58,942 nucleotides of DNA from Candidatus Acidiferrales bacterium (GTDB lineage Bacteria; Acidobacteriota; Terriglobia; Acidiferrales; UBA7541), in NCBI GenBank assembly GCA_035934015.1, contig DASYYH010000001.1, positions 1 to 58,942 on the forward strand. The letters are read 5' to 3'. Both the position numbers and the translations under genes were made by a program. How positions within the stretch are numbered: position 1 is the first letter of the stretch; each line of letters opens with the position of its first letter. Under the pieces are notes generated by a model, which was not told the origin of the DNA, ran no database searches, and was given only the letters and a program-made list of their open reading frames with translations. This document shows positions 9,209 to 18,447 of the stretch, piece after piece.

Positions 9209-10606
9209 CTAAGCGTTGATCGTCAAGCCCATCACGGAATTGAACGCGTCGCCCATCGCTTCCCAAACGGTCGGATGCGCGTGGATCATCGCCATCATGT
9301 CGTCAATCGTGCCTTCGAGCTGCAATGCGGTTGTCGCCTCAGCGATGATTTCCGTCGAGAGCGAACCAATCGAATGCACGCCCAGGACCTCATTGTACTT
9401 CTCGTCCGCCACGACTTTGATGAATCCTTCATGACGTCCCAAAATCGATGACTTGCTGTTCCCCACGAATGGGAATTTCCCTGTTTTCACTTTGTGGCCG
9501 GCATCGCGCGCCTGCTTTTCGGTTAATCCAATCGACCCGATTTGTGGATCACAGAAGGTACAATTCGGACAGCGCAGGCGGTCGAAAGGCTGCACCGGTT
9601 TTCCGGCCATACGCCCAACGGCAATAATTCCCTCCATCGAAGCGGCGTGCGCCAGTTGCGGCAGGCCGGCGACGATGTCGCCGATCGCGTACAGATGCGG
9701 CTCGGCGGTTTCCATGTAGCCATTGGTGTGAACAAATCCGCGTTCGACCTTCGCGGCAGTTTTCTCCAAGCCAACATTTTCTGTGACCGGCCTGCGCCCG
9801 ACCGCAATTAACACTTTTTCGGCGGAAATGTTCTGAAGTTTGCCGGCCTTGTCCTTGAATGCGACGCTCATGCCTTTCGCATCCTTCTTCACCGATTCAA
9901 CGCCGGCTTCCAGTTCAAATCGAATGCCGCGCTTGCGAAACGCTTTGCCCAGCTCCGCGGAAATTTCTTCATCCTCGAGCGGCACCATGCGTGGCAGCTT
10001 TTCGAGAATCGTGACGTCCGTGCCAAATGTTTTGTAAATCGAAGCGAACTCCACGCCCACTGCGCCAGCGCCCACAATGACAAGCGACTTGGGAATCGAA
10101 GGCATATCGAGCATGCCGCGATTGTCCAGAATGTCCTGGTTGTTGATGGTGATGCCAGGCAGCGAGCGCGAATCGGAGCCCGAGGCGAGCATAATGTTGG
10201 CAGCTTCAATTTCCGTTTTCTTGCCGTCCTTCTCCACGGAAACGCGCCCCCGTCCGACAATTTGGCCCCAGCCTTGCATCGACTCCACTTTGTTTTTCTT
10301 GAAGAGAAACTCGATGCCCTTGGCGTGTTTATTGACGATCTTCGTCTTGCGCGCGATCATCGCCGGCCAATTCACTTTCACTTCTTTGACTTCGAAGCCA
10401 AATTCCGACGCGCGCTGGAAATCCTCGTACAATTCAGCATGGTGAAGCAAAACCTTGGTCGGAATGCAGCCGATGTGCAGGCAGGTGCCACCGAGAAACG
10501 GATCTTTCTCGATGACGACGGTCTTCAGGCCCCATTGTCCCGCGCGAATTGCCGCGACGTATCCTCCGGGGCCGCTTCCTATGATGGCAAGATCGTATTT
10601 GGCCAA
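9209..10606 (-). CDS. lpdA: Dihydrolipoyl dehydrogenase (E3)
   Basis: This 465-residue FAD disulfide oxidoreductase regenerates oxidised lipoamide on E2 with NAD+. It shows the N-terminal dinucleotide motif IGSGPGGYVAAI (9-20), the redox disulfide GGTCLHIGCIPTK (C42, C47), and a second Rossmann motif VIVGAGAVGVEFA for NAD. The C-terminal HAHPTVWE provides the catalytic His-Glu pair (H444, E449). The central RCPNCTFCDPQ carries one more CxxC than usual, which may just be variation. It is the promoter-proximal gene of the lpdA-lipB-E1-E1-E2 cluster. The 257 bp upstream, shared with the divergent CPBP gene, should contain its promoter. Confidence 0.96.
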   Translation of the reverse strand: MAKYDLAIIGSGPGGYVAAIRAGQWGLKTVVIEKDPFLGGTCLHIGCIPTKVLLHHAELYEDFQRASEFGFEVKEVKVNWPAMIARKTKIVNKHAKGIEFLFKKNKVESMQGWGQIVGRGRVSVEKDGKKTEIEAANIMLASGSDSRSLPGITINNQDILDNRGMLDMPSIPKSLVIVGAGAVGVEFASIYKTFGTDVTILEKLPRMVPLEDEEISAELGKAFRKRGIRFELEAGVESVKKDAKGMSVAFKDKAGKLQNISAEKVLIAVGRRPVTENVGLEKTAAKVERGFVHTNGYMETAEPHLYAIGDIVAGLPQLAHAASMEGIIAVGRMAGKPVQPFDRLRCPNCTFCDPQIGSIGLTEKQARDAGHKVKTGKFPFVGNSKSSILGRHEGFIKVVADEKYNEVLGVHSIGSLSTEIIAEATTALQLEGTIDDMMAMIHAHPTVWEAMGDAFNSVMGLTINA

Positions 10607-10863
10607 ACTATTCCTCCCTGGCGGGCGCTCGGCCCGCTCGCGCTGTTATTCTGAAGGGGATTCATCGCTGCGGGACACAGCGCACCACGTTCGACCCGCG
10701 CAAAGATGGAATTCTATCAGTCGCGCGGGAGTGCCGCAACCGCACAAGAGCCCCGCTCTTTTCTGGCCCCCTCGGCACCATTCACGTATGATTTTGAATT
10801 GAGCTGAATTTAGTCGCAGGCAGTTCGGGCGGCGTTAATGTAGCGCGCCGCAAGGAGTTACAG

Positions 10864-11826
10864 ATGGCAATGCCCCCACAGGCGACACAATCAGCGCCGC
10901 CCCCGAATGGCTCGGTGGGAATCGAAGATCGCATCACAAACGTTTTTGTTTCTCGCGAAGGCATCCGCGCGGGCTGGCGATGTCTGATTTTCGCCGCCAT
11001 ATTCTTCGTTGTCCTGACCATCGCCGCTGTCCCGATTCTGGTTGTGTACATGAAGCAAAATCCCGGCATCATCCCGAAAACCCTTCCATTTACGGCTCCT
11101 TATATGTTGGCTGAGGAAGCAGCGACGGTTATCGGTCTGATTGCCGCTGCCCTGTTAATGTCGAAAATCGAAAGTCGCCCTCCAGGACAGTACGGATTGC
11201 CGCTGCGCGAGGCTTTCGGGCGTCGTTTCTGGGAAGGCGTGATTTGGGGCTTCGTCGCCATCGCCGTTGTCCTCTTGTTGATCGCTGCGTTTCACGGATT
11301 ATCCTTCGGGAAAATCACGCTTTCGGGAGCAACATTAGTCAGCTACGCAGTGCTGTGGGGGCTTGCGTTTCTTCTGACCGGCTTCTCCGAGGAATTCTTG
11401 TTTCGCGGCTACAGCCAATTCACGCTTACGCAAGGAATGGGATTCTGGCCAGCAGCCATCCTGCTTTCGTTGCTTTTTGGCGCCTTGCATTTGAGCAACG
11501 CGGGCGAGGGCTGGGCTGGCGCACTTTCCGCCGCGACGATTGGTTTCTTCTTTTGCTTTACGCTCCGCCGCACCGGCACAATCTGGTTCGCCGTCGGTCT
11601 CCATGCCGCATGGGATTACGCGGAAACCTTCGTGTTCGGCGTGCCGAATAGCGGCCTCGTCGCGCCCGGCCAGTTGCTGCACTCCGCGTTTCACGGTCCT
11701 CAGTGGCTGACCGGAGGAACGGTCGGCCCTGAAGCCAGCGCGGTGTGTTTCGTTGTCATGGGGTTATTGTTTCTCGCTTTTCATTTTGCATACCCGCCAC
11801 AGCCCGCCGATTCGCGGCGCGCCTGA
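10864..11826 (+). CDS. CPBP-family intramembrane metalloprotease
   Basis: This 320-residue polytopic membrane protein carries the CPBP (CAAX protease/bacteriocin-processing) motifs: GFSEEFLFRGY (EExxxR), FGALHLSN with the second metal-ligand His, and GLHAAWDYAETF for the third motif. Hydrophobic segments occur near residues 38-60, 75-95, 120-145 and through the C-terminal half. The N-terminus is Pro-rich and cytosolic-looking. Members cleave within or near membranes, some acting in bacteriocin immunity or prenyl-protein processing; the substrate here is unknown. Start ATG 10864 is supported by AAGGAG eight bases upstream. It is divergent from lpdA. Confidence 0.87.
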   Translation: MAMPPQATQSAPPPNGSVGIEDRITNVFVSREGIRAGWRCLIFAAIFFVVLTIAAVPILVVYMKQNPGIIPKTLPFTAPYMLAEEAATVIGLIAAALLMSKIESRPPGQYGLPLREAFGRRFWEGVIWGFVAIAVVLLLIAAFHGLSFGKITLSGATLVSYAVLWGLAFLLTGFSEEFLFRGYSQFTLTQGMGFWPAAILLSLLFGALHLSNAGEGWAGALSAATIGFFFCFTLRRTGTIWFAVGLHAAWDYAETFVFGVPNSGLVAPGQLLHSAFHGPQWLTGGTVGPEASAVCFVVMGLLFLAFHFAYPPQPADSRRA

Positions 11827-11973
11827 TCGTTTCGCGGAGTAACCGATTTCATTCTCGCGTCATCTAACCAACTCCTGAGTAAGCGCTGGCTGGCCGAATT
11901 GACAATGGAAAGAGCCGCCGCTACAATCGTCTGATTTAGTTGTGGGGCCGGTGGCCCTCTGAGGACCCGAACC

Positions 11974-12330
11974 GTGGATAAGAAGAGGCTGGACTACTAC
12001 AAAAAGAAACTTCAAGCGCGCCGCGAAGAACTGCTGAAGGCCATTGCCCGTACCGGCCAGGAAGGCCGCGAAGCCGATGAAGATCCCACTGTGGACCTCG
12101 CCGACAAAGCCGCCAACTCCTACACCAAGGAATTCCTCTTCGGCCAGACGCACAATGACCGCGCGCTCCTCGCCTTGGTCGATGAAGCCCTGGAGCGCAT
12201 CCGCGAGGGAACCTTCGGGCAATGCGTTCAGTGTGAGGAGGAGCTTCAACAGAAGCGCCTTGAAGCTGTGCCTTGGACGCGCTACTGCATCTCCTGTCAG
12301 GAAAAACAGGAGAAAGGTTTGCTGACCTAA
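11974..12330 (+). CDS. DksA/TraR-type zinc-finger protein
   Basis: This 118-residue protein has an N-terminal coiled-coil and a C-terminal four-cysteine zinc finger, CVQCEEEL...RYCISCQ, as in DksA/TraR proteins. These bind the RNA polymerase secondary channel and alter initiation, often with ppGpp. DLADKA near residue 40-50 fits the acidic DxxDxA coil-tip motif used by DksA. The protein is shorter than E. coli DksA (151). GTG 11974 is taken as start, with a GAGGA-like element about 12 bases upstream. An ATG start is not available nearby in frame, so the start is moderately certain. comF follows after 176 bp. Confidence 0.88.
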   Translation: MDKKRLDYYKKKLQARREELLKAIARTGQEGREADEDPTVDLADKAANSYTKEFLFGQTHNDRALLALVDEALERIREGTFGQCVQCEEELQQKRLEAVPWTRYCISCQEKQEKGLLT

Positions 12331-12506
12331 CCAGGTTTTCTGAATCCCCTGCCGTGAACCCTCGCGTGGTTCGGTGTGCATTCCGCGAGCAACCGTCCCG
12401 CACCGATTCACCGATCCCGTCCACACCTCGCGACGAAAACGCTATGTCCAGATGATGCAGATTAGTATAAATTTAAGTCGTCTTGCATCGGTAAATAAGA
12501 CCATCC

Positions 12507-13316
12507 GTGAAACTTCGCCACGCCATCGATGCCCTCTCGTCAGTTTTTTTCCCGGCGCCCTGCCAGATCTGCGATCAAATTCTCGATACCGCGAGTTTGC
12601 TGCCCATTTGTGAAGATTGCCTGACTTCTCTCAAGCCATTTCGCGGCCCTTGCTGCTTGTCCTGCGGCCGCCCATTCGTCTCCGAGGTCGCCCTCGATGC
12701 CGCCGAACCGCGGTGTTTCGCTTGCCGCCGAGGCGTATACGCGTTTGACCTCGCGCGCAGCTATGGCGAATACAGTGAACCCATGGCGCGCGCCATCAGT
12801 TTGCTCAAGTACGAAAATCTTATGCCCCTAGGGCGCTGGTTCTCGGCGCGCCTGAAAGAACGCATTCGCTCCGAGCCGGAAACTTTCGTCGCGGACGTCC
12901 TTGTGCCGGTTCCCTTGCATCCCGCGCGGCTGCGGGAGCGTGGCTACAACCAAGCCGAATTGATTGCTCGTCCTCTGGCCCGCAGTCTTGCCTTGCCGCT
13001 TGGCACCTACCTCCTGGTTCGCACCAAACCTCGCCCAGCTCGCCTCTTGCTGTCGCGCCGCGAGCGATGGCTCACGGTCCGTGGCGCTTACGAAATGCGC
13101 AAGGGCGCGCGAGTTGACAACCTTCGCGTGTTGCTGATAGATGATGTATTTACGACGGGCGCTACGCTTGATGCCTGCGCCCGGGCTTTGAAGGCCGCCG
13201 GAGCGAAATCCGTAATTGGCTTGACGGTGGCCAGAGTGGTTTCGAGCGGAAGCGCTTTTTCCGGCAGGGTGGGCCAACCGGTCCAAACCGCAGAGGTTCG
13301 CGCTGCATCTAATTGA
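12507..13316 (+). CDS. ComF-family phosphoribosyltransferase-like protein
   Basis: This 269-residue ComF homologue has a cysteine-rich N-terminus (CQICD, CEDC, CCLSCGRPF, CFACRRG) that probably binds zinc, then a type I phosphoribosyltransferase fold with VPVPLHPARLRERGYNQAELIA and the PRPP-binding motif VLLIDDVFTTGATLDACA. ComF is needed for DNA uptake in several naturally competent bacteria, though its exact reaction is unsettled. No other competence genes are nearby. Start GTG 12507 gives the expected N-terminus a few residues before the first CxxC. The upstream 176 bp hold no gene that I can support. Confidence 0.9.
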   Translation: MKLRHAIDALSSVFFPAPCQICDQILDTASLLPICEDCLTSLKPFRGPCCLSCGRPFVSEVALDAAEPRCFACRRGVYAFDLARSYGEYSEPMARAISLLKYENLMPLGRWFSARLKERIRSEPETFVADVLVPVPLHPARLRERGYNQAELIARPLARSLALPLGTYLLVRTKPRPARLLLSRRERWLTVRGAYEMRKGARVDNLRVLLIDDVFTTGATLDACARALKAAGAKSVIGLTVARVVSSGSAFSGRVGQPVQTAEVRAASN

Positions 13317-13385
13317 TGAGCATCGGATTGCGCTAGTTGTGGTTTAGGCGCCTCTCGCGAGGCGAGCCGTTTCGAGCTGAAACTT

Positions 13386-14021
13386 ATGGATCATCGGCAC
13401 AAACCGGCGAACGTTCTTCGGCCACGGCCAAAGATTTCGATGACTGGTAACTTGTCCGGTGGAGGAGCAATTCGTCCGGAGCAAACCTCCGCGCCTCGCC
13501 GGGCGTCCTTGATGCAGGCCCCGGTGCTCGTACTCAATGCCACCTTCGAGCCCATCAACGTAACAGCCGTTCGCCGCGCTCTGGTGCTGATGCTCAAAGG
13601 CGTAGCTCAGGCGGAAGAGACACAGTCCGGGGAAGTTCACTCCACGACGCGAGCCGTTCCCGTGCCGTCGGTCATCCGCTTGCTGAGCTATCGGCACATC
13701 CCGCAGCAGAGCCGGGCCCTTTCGCGGAAAAACATCCTTTTGCGCGATCGCAATACCTGTCAGTTCTGCGGCCAAGCTTTTTCGGCTTCCGAACTTACTT
13801 TGGATCACGTCCTGCCGCGCTCACGCGGCGGCCGCTCTTCGTGGGAAAATCTTGTGGCCTGCTGCTACCAGTGCAATAACCGCAAGGGCGACCGCACGCC
13901 GGAAGAAGCCGGCCTCAAGCTGGCTCGCCGTCCCCGGCCTTTCACGCTTCACACTTCGCGCCAGCTTATGCGTTTGATTGGACATAAGGACGAGAAGTGG
14001 CGGAAGTACTTGTTTTATTGA
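13386..14021 (+). CDS. HNH endonuclease family protein
   Basis: This protein of up to 211 residues ends in a classical HNH domain: [31 protein letters not shown]. The two CxxC pairs bind a structural zinc, and the His/Asn/His residues form the beta-beta-alpha metal nuclease site. A conserved N-terminal block, [15 protein letters not shown], starts near residue 44. This stand-alone chromosomal HNH family is common in Acidobacteriota, Actinobacteria and Cyanobacteria; its physiological target is unknown. Starts at 13386, 13440 and 13512 are all possible since none has a strong ribosome-binding site; the most upstream is reported. The following 208 bp to the next stop are empty. Confidence 0.85.
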   Translation: MDHRHKPANVLRPRPKISMTGNLSGGGAIRPEQTSAPRRASLMQAPVLVLNATFEPINVTAVRRALVLMLKGVAQAEETQSGEVHSTTRAVPVPSVIRLLSYRHIPQQSRALSRKNILLRDRNTCQFCGQAFSASELTLDHVLPRSRGGRSSWENLVACCYQCNNRKGDRTPEEAGLKLARRPRPFTLHTSRQLMRLIGHKDEKWRKYLFY

Positions 14022-14229
14022 GATCTGCTACCCCACAGCAAATAAAAATCCTTTCGAATCGCTATTTCCTTATGTCATCCATTGGCCGTGGCAACCTATG
14101 CGGATTTTTCGCATCTATATATGTAAATTCACTTCTAGGACACACCCCGGGAAGCAAGCGCAGGGTAACCTGAGGCTACTTCCCTTCTACTTTTCCGGGG
14201 CTTTGCCGAAAGACCTTTTGCCTTGCGGT

Positions 14230-15717
14230 TTACTGCCGGAAAACCACTTTCACGCCTCGTCGCCAGTTCTCGTTTAATCCAATGCGCGAGATCTGCATTT
14301 CCGGCGAGAGATATCGCAAGATGACTTCGTTTGCAGGATGGAACCGCAGACTCGGCGCCACCAACCAGACCAACGGCGGCTCGTTCTTAAATTCGATTCC
14401 CGGGAAATAGCCATAGCGATGGAAATTGCCTTCGGCCAGATGCCGCCGTACGCGCAGCCAGTAATCCACGGCCTGCAGCGGAAGCTGTAAATCCTCCGAC
14501 GCTTTTAATTCGATCACCACGAGCCGCCCTTGCCTCGTGACGCCGAGCAGGTCAATTACGCCTCGATCGCCTGCGGCAAGCGCCGGCACTTGAGAGTAGA
14601 AATATCTTGGGTCGAGTTGCGCATCCAGCCGTGTTGGATCAGCGCGCACCACTGCCTCGAGCCAGCGCTCCGGCGCGGCGCGGTAAAGCGGTTCATGCGT
14701 GTTTGTCGCGACTGGGCTTCGCTTCAGTGCCAGTTCGTCGAGCAGGGCTTTCAACTTGCCCGCATTCGCATTGCCAAGCGGCTGGCACTCGTCCCCAGTT
14801 CCGAAGAGCACTTGCCCCTGACCCCAACGCGCGAATTCTAGCCCGCGAAAACGGAAAGAGACGTCCCGTGTTCCGCGCGGCACGGAAACTTCAATTGAAT
14901 CCGGTTCTTCCGGTAGAAGTCCGCGAACACGGTCAATGGCATCCTGGGCCGCGGCGAGGGTCATCTCCACTTCGCCGCGCGGCGTGAGCCAACTTTCCAC
15001 ATTTCCGTGCCTTGAGGAGTCCATCTTGGCGGTGCGCCCGCCGCGCTCACTGTATTCGTATACATCGAGCCCGACCGTTACTCGCAGCGCATGGGAGCGT
15101 TCCAGCGTGACGCGCCCATGCCCCTCCGGAAGAAATAGCCGCAAGCCTTCGACCGCGCGGCGTTCCGCATGGCTGCGCGTCCAATCGAGCCACAGCAGGC
15201 CGAACGCAAGCATGTCCTCAAAGGCCGCCGCACTCTCTGAGCGTGACGCGCCCATCACGGCCCAGGATGACCGTCCTTCCGTCATCACGGCGCGTGCATA
15301 CAGCGGCGAAAAAGACCGCTTCAAGTCCGCCGCTGTAGTTAGCGTTTCGACGCGCGCGTCAGGAAATTGCTCCGCCAGCATCCTCGCGAACCGCGCGCGA
15401 AATTGTTCGCGCATCGTGCGCGCCGCCGGGCGTTTGTTTTCGGAGCCGAGAAACTCCAAACGCGCCGGTTTGGCGCGTCCAAATCGCTGCACTTCCAGTT
15501 GAATGTGGGATCGCTGGCAGGCGGTAACCCGCACGATTCGTCGCACGAGATTGCCTTCGGAAGACCACAGATGAATCAGCGCCTGTTTCCCCTGGGGCCG
15601 AACTTCGCTTCGAAAACCATCGAGCGCCGCGAGCCACTCCCCGTCTTCGTGCACTTCCACGGGACCCGAAGCAGTGAGTTGCTCGAGGGCTTGCTCGAGA
15701 TGGCTCCAATCATCCAT
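14230..15717 (-). CDS. Unknown protein with PD-(D/E)XK nuclease-like C-terminus
   Basis: I do not recognise this 495-residue protein as a named family. Its C-terminal 110 residues contain RGVIDLLGVTRQGRLVVIELKAS, a D-(x)n-E-x-K arrangement of the PD-(D/E)XK nuclease fold found in restriction and repair nucleases, followed by AVDYWLRVRRHL. The N-terminal part is rich in Arg and Glu and has no signal peptide or membrane segment. It is the last gene of the minus-strand group queA, metallophosphoesterase, membrane protein and this gene, with only 44 bp before it. A DNA-maintenance role is plausible from the fold, but not shown. Confidence 0.6.
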   Translation of the reverse strand: MDDWSHLEQALEQLTASGPVEVHEDGEWLAALDGFRSEVRPQGKQALIHLWSSEGNLVRRIVRVTACQRSHIQLEVQRFGRAKPARLEFLGSENKRPAARTMREQFRARFARMLAEQFPDARVETLTTAADLKRSFSPLYARAVMTEGRSSWAVMGASRSESAAAFEDMLAFGLLWLDWTRSHAERRAVEGLRLFLPEGHGRVTLERSHALRVTVGLDVYEYSERGGRTAKMDSSRHGNVESWLTPRGEVEMTLAAAQDAIDRVRGLLPEEPDSIEVSVPRGTRDVSFRFRGLEFARWGQGQVLFGTGDECQPLGNANAGKLKALLDELALKRSPVATNTHEPLYRAAPERWLEAVVRADPTRLDAQLDPRYFYSQVPALAAGDRGVIDLLGVTRQGRLVVIELKASEDLQLPLQAVDYWLRVRRHLAEGNFHRYGYFPGIEFKNEPPLVWLVAPSLRFHPANEVILRYLSPEMQISRIGLNENWRRGVKVVFRQ

Positions 15718-15761
15718 GAAGGGGTTGCCGTATTCAGTTTCGCCGGTTTTCCACGGAAACT

Positions 15762-16247
15762 CTATTCGAGGTCGAGTCCCGTGATGTGGATCGCCGGAAA
15801 CACATGATTCCAGGAATCCGGAATCGTCTCGAAGCCAATCTGAAAATCCCGGTTCTCGCCGCTTCCGAGCGGCATTGTTCCGTCGCCCACGATGCGATGC
15901 TTCTCGCTCAGCACGAGCTTATGACTTGCGTCGTAGAACTCCACCGTGACCTGCGCCGCTCGCACCGTGCGCGTGCCTTTGTTTGAAATGTTCCCGTTTA
16001 GGTAGATGACTTTTTGATGAAACATGTTCTCGAACGCCGACATATTCAAGTTATCGAAGATGAGGTTTGGCGCGTAGGCTTGCTCTGCGGCGCCAAAAAC
16101 CAGCGGCGCCTGCTTTTCCGGCGGCGCGCCATTCGGCGAAGATCGCATCGCAAGATAAAATCCTCCGAAAATCACGAGCACAATCACAACGCCGATCAGA
16201 AACGCCGCGCCGAAGCGTCCCTTATCCTGATTCTCGTCGGAAATCAT
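15762..16247 (-). CDS. Single-pass membrane protein, FxLYD/DUF2393-like
   Basis: This 161-residue protein has a short basic cytosolic start, one membrane segment at about residues 12-33 and an external beta-rich domain. KVIYLNGNISNKGTRTVRAA followed by VTVEFYD matches the look of FxLYD/DUF2393 domains, in which a conserved region compares gained or lost residues after a transmembrane anchor. No enzymatic motif is present. It sits between a metallophosphoesterase and a nuclease-like gene on the same strand with short gaps, so it is probably in that operon. Function unknown. Confidence 0.6.
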   Translation of the reverse strand: MISDENQDKGRFGAAFLIGVVIVLVIFGGFYLAMRSSPNGAPPEKQAPLVFGAAEQAYAPNLIFDNLNMSAFENMFHQKVIYLNGNISNKGTRTVRAAQVTVEFYDASHKLVLSEKHRIVGDGTMPLGSGENRDFQIGFETIPDSWNHVFPAIHITGLDLE

Positions 16248-16309
16248 CGTTTCGCCCTGATCCTCTTCTTTGCTCTTTATTTCTTCCGCTGCCTCGCGCT
16301 GCCCTCAGC

Positions 16310-17056
16310 CTAACGGCCAAACGAAAGCCGCAAAATCAGCGGCTCCGGCAGCCCGGCCTTCTCCATGCGCTGCTGGACCGATTCCACTTCGTATGGCACG
16401 CGCCAGAACTCCACGTCGTTGCGCTCCGTGTCGGCAATCGCAAATGCCGCGCGAGGATCGCCGTCTCGCGGCTGCCCGATCGAACCTGGGTTGAGCAAGT
16501 AACTTGTTCCTTTCTCTAGCCCGAGCGTCATGAATTTTTCGCCGTCCGCAGGACGAAAACGCAATGCCTGCACTTTGTTGTCCGCGCCCAGTGAGAACCC
16601 GCCCTGCAAATGCGTGTGCCCGAAAAACGTCAACGGCGAGGGCGCTTCCAGAAGCGAATCGAGCGCCTGCGCGGGTGCAACGACGTATTCATCTTCATCG
16701 GGAATCGCTCCGTGTACCAGTGAAAAGCCGTTTACCGAAACCGGACCTGTCGGCAATTTTTCCAGGTATTCCCGGTTCTCCGGGCGAAGCTGCTCTCGCG
16801 TCCACATCACCGCCGCGCGTGCAATGGGATTGAAATCATCCGCGCTGGTCAGCCCGCAACCCACTTTGTCATGATTCCCGCGAATCGTCACGGCATCCAA
16901 TTCGCGGATCCGGTCGATCACTTCATTCGGGTCTGGCCCGTAGCCGACAACGTCACCAAGACAAACGGCCTTTTCCCACTTGCCCTTCGCTTCTGCAAGC
17001 GACGTATCCAGCGCCGTCAGATTGGCGTGAATGTCGCTCAAGATCAGGAACCTCAT
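16310..17056 (-). CDS. Metallophosphoesterase (YfcE/calcineurin-like)
   Basis: This 248-residue protein carries the standard metal-binding motifs of calcineurin-like phosphoesterases: MRFLILSDIHANLTAL (D-x-H), CLGDVVGYGPDP (GDxxGYG), IRGNHDKV (GNHD), LVHGAIPD and FGHTHLQGG (GHTH). The GYGPDP variant is typical of a bacterial subfamily of small phosphodiesterases whose substrates are unassigned. The start ATG 17056 lies directly before the first motif, as in homologues. It follows queA by 96 bp and is likely cytosolic. Confidence 0.88.
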   Translation of the reverse strand: MRFLILSDIHANLTALDTSLAEAKGKWEKAVCLGDVVGYGPDPNEVIDRIRELDAVTIRGNHDKVGCGLTSADDFNPIARAAVMWTREQLRPENREYLEKLPTGPVSVNGFSLVHGAIPDEDEYVVAPAQALDSLLEAPSPLTFFGHTHLQGGFSLGADNKVQALRFRPADGEKFMTLGLEKGTSYLLNPGSIGQPRDGDPRAAFAIADTERNDVEFWRVPYEVESVQQRMEKAGLPEPLILRLSFGR

Positions 17057-17152
17057 CGGGGCGCGCCCTCTTTCATAGGAACTGGATTATAGACGATGCC
17101 ACTCCCCGTTGCACGATGGCAACGGCTCGGACGCCGGGAAAATCCAATCGCG

Positions 17153-18259
17153 TCAGCGGATCCACATGCAATCTCCATAGCTATAGAAACGATATCGCGC
17201 CTCAACCGCATGCTCATATGCGCGCAATACAAATTCACGCCCTGCAAACGCAGCCACCAGCGCCAATAAACTCGATTTCGGCAGATGAAAATTCGTCAGC
17301 AATTGATTGACGGCGCGAAATGGTTTGCCAGGAAATAGAAAAATATCCGCCTCGGCGCGCCCTGCGTGAACCACTCGATTGCCGTTCGCCGGTGTACGAG
17401 CGGCTTGTTTCTCGGCGGCGTCTTCCAGGCAGCGAACCACGGTCGTGCCAATGGCCACGATCGGCCTGCCCTCCGCGCGAGCCCGCTCCACTGCCGCCGC
17501 CGTGGACTCGGAAATTTCATAAGACTCCGTGTGAATCCGGTGCTCCTCCAGCCGCTCCGTGCGAATTGGCTCGAAGGTTCCCAGGCCCACATCCAGCGTA
17601 ATCTCCGCGATTTCGATTCCGCGCTCGCGCATTCGCGAAAAAATCGTCGGTGTGAAATGCAGCCCCGCCGTGGGTGCCGCAACAGCTGTGCCTTGCCGTG
17701 CGAAAATCGTCTGATAACGCTCACGATCCATCGGAGCATCTTCGCGCTTGATGTAGGGCGGCAGAGGAATATGCCCGAGCCTTTCGATTTCCGCCCGCAG
17801 ATCGCCCGCGCCACGGAACTTCAGTCTTCGCACACCGAAATCCCCGCGTCCGATCACTTCCGCTTCCAGTTCGCTGTCCCCAAAATAAATCACCTCGCCA
17901 ACGGGAATTTTGCGCCCTGGCCGCACCATAGCTTCCCATTCGTCCGCTCCACACGAGCGCAACAACAATACCTCTATCTTTGAACGCAGGTTTTCCCCGC
18001 GAATCGGGTTATTCTTCCCCAAGGGTTGCGCGTGAATTCCTTTTCGATGCCCCCAGAGCCTCGCGGGAAGGACGCGCGCGTCGTTGATCACCACCAATTC
18101 GTCGCCACGAAGCAGCTCCGGAAATTCCCGAAACTGGCGGTCCTCCCATTCCCGCGTTTTCCGTTCAAGAACCAACAGACGCGAGGCGTCCCGTTCTTCA
18201 AGCGGCCACTGTGCAATCCGCTCCGGAGGCAAGTTGTAGTCAAAGTCGCTAAGGTTCAT
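17153..18259 (-). CDS. queA: tRNA preQ1 ribosyltransferase-isomerase
   Basis: QueA transfers and isomerises the ribose of S-adenosylmethionine onto preQ1 in the anticodon of tRNA (Tyr, His, Asn, Asp), making epoxyqueuosine. The N-terminus MNLSDFDYNLPPERIAQ and the internal LPARLWG, GRKIPVGEVIYF, TAGLHFTP and LTNFHLPKSS are family hallmarks. The open frame extends 28 residues further upstream, to 18343, but that extension has no QueA character. ATG 18259 gives 368 residues, close to E. coli QueA (356). The enzyme is cytosolic. No other queuosine genes (queC-F, tgt) lie in the window. Confidence 0.95.
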   Translation of the reverse strand: MNLSDFDYNLPPERIAQWPLEERDASRLLVLERKTREWEDRQFREFPELLRGDELVVINDARVLPARLWGHRKGIHAQPLGKNNPIRGENLRSKIEVLLLRSCGADEWEAMVRPGRKIPVGEVIYFGDSELEAEVIGRGDFGVRRLKFRGAGDLRAEIERLGHIPLPPYIKREDAPMDRERYQTIFARQGTAVAAPTAGLHFTPTIFSRMRERGIEIAEITLDVGLGTFEPIRTERLEEHRIHTESYEISESTAAAVERARAEGRPIVAIGTTVVRCLEDAAEKQAARTPANGNRVVHAGRAEADIFLFPGKPFRAVNQLLTNFHLPKSSLLALVAAFAGREFVLRAYEHAVEARYRFYSYGDCMWIR

Positions 18260-18447
18260 CGTAGTGCCTGCTGCGGGCCTTGACTCAAAAGGCTGCGCTC
18301 GGCATTGGCGCGTGTGCCCGAAGTATGCTATGACATCTTCCAAAGAAACCCGGTCGCCCCCGAAATCGTCATTTCGGTGGCTAGTGTGCGTGGCCTGCGG
18401 ACCGCTATTGTAGCGAAGCTCCTAATGGAATGCTTCACCGAGGCTTT

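Noticed and set aside
8399-10606. Separate catabolic operon for acetoin
   Set aside because: The E1/E2/E3 genes could suggest acetoin dehydrogenase, but there are no acetoin regulators or reductases and lipB fits a general 2-oxoacid complex.
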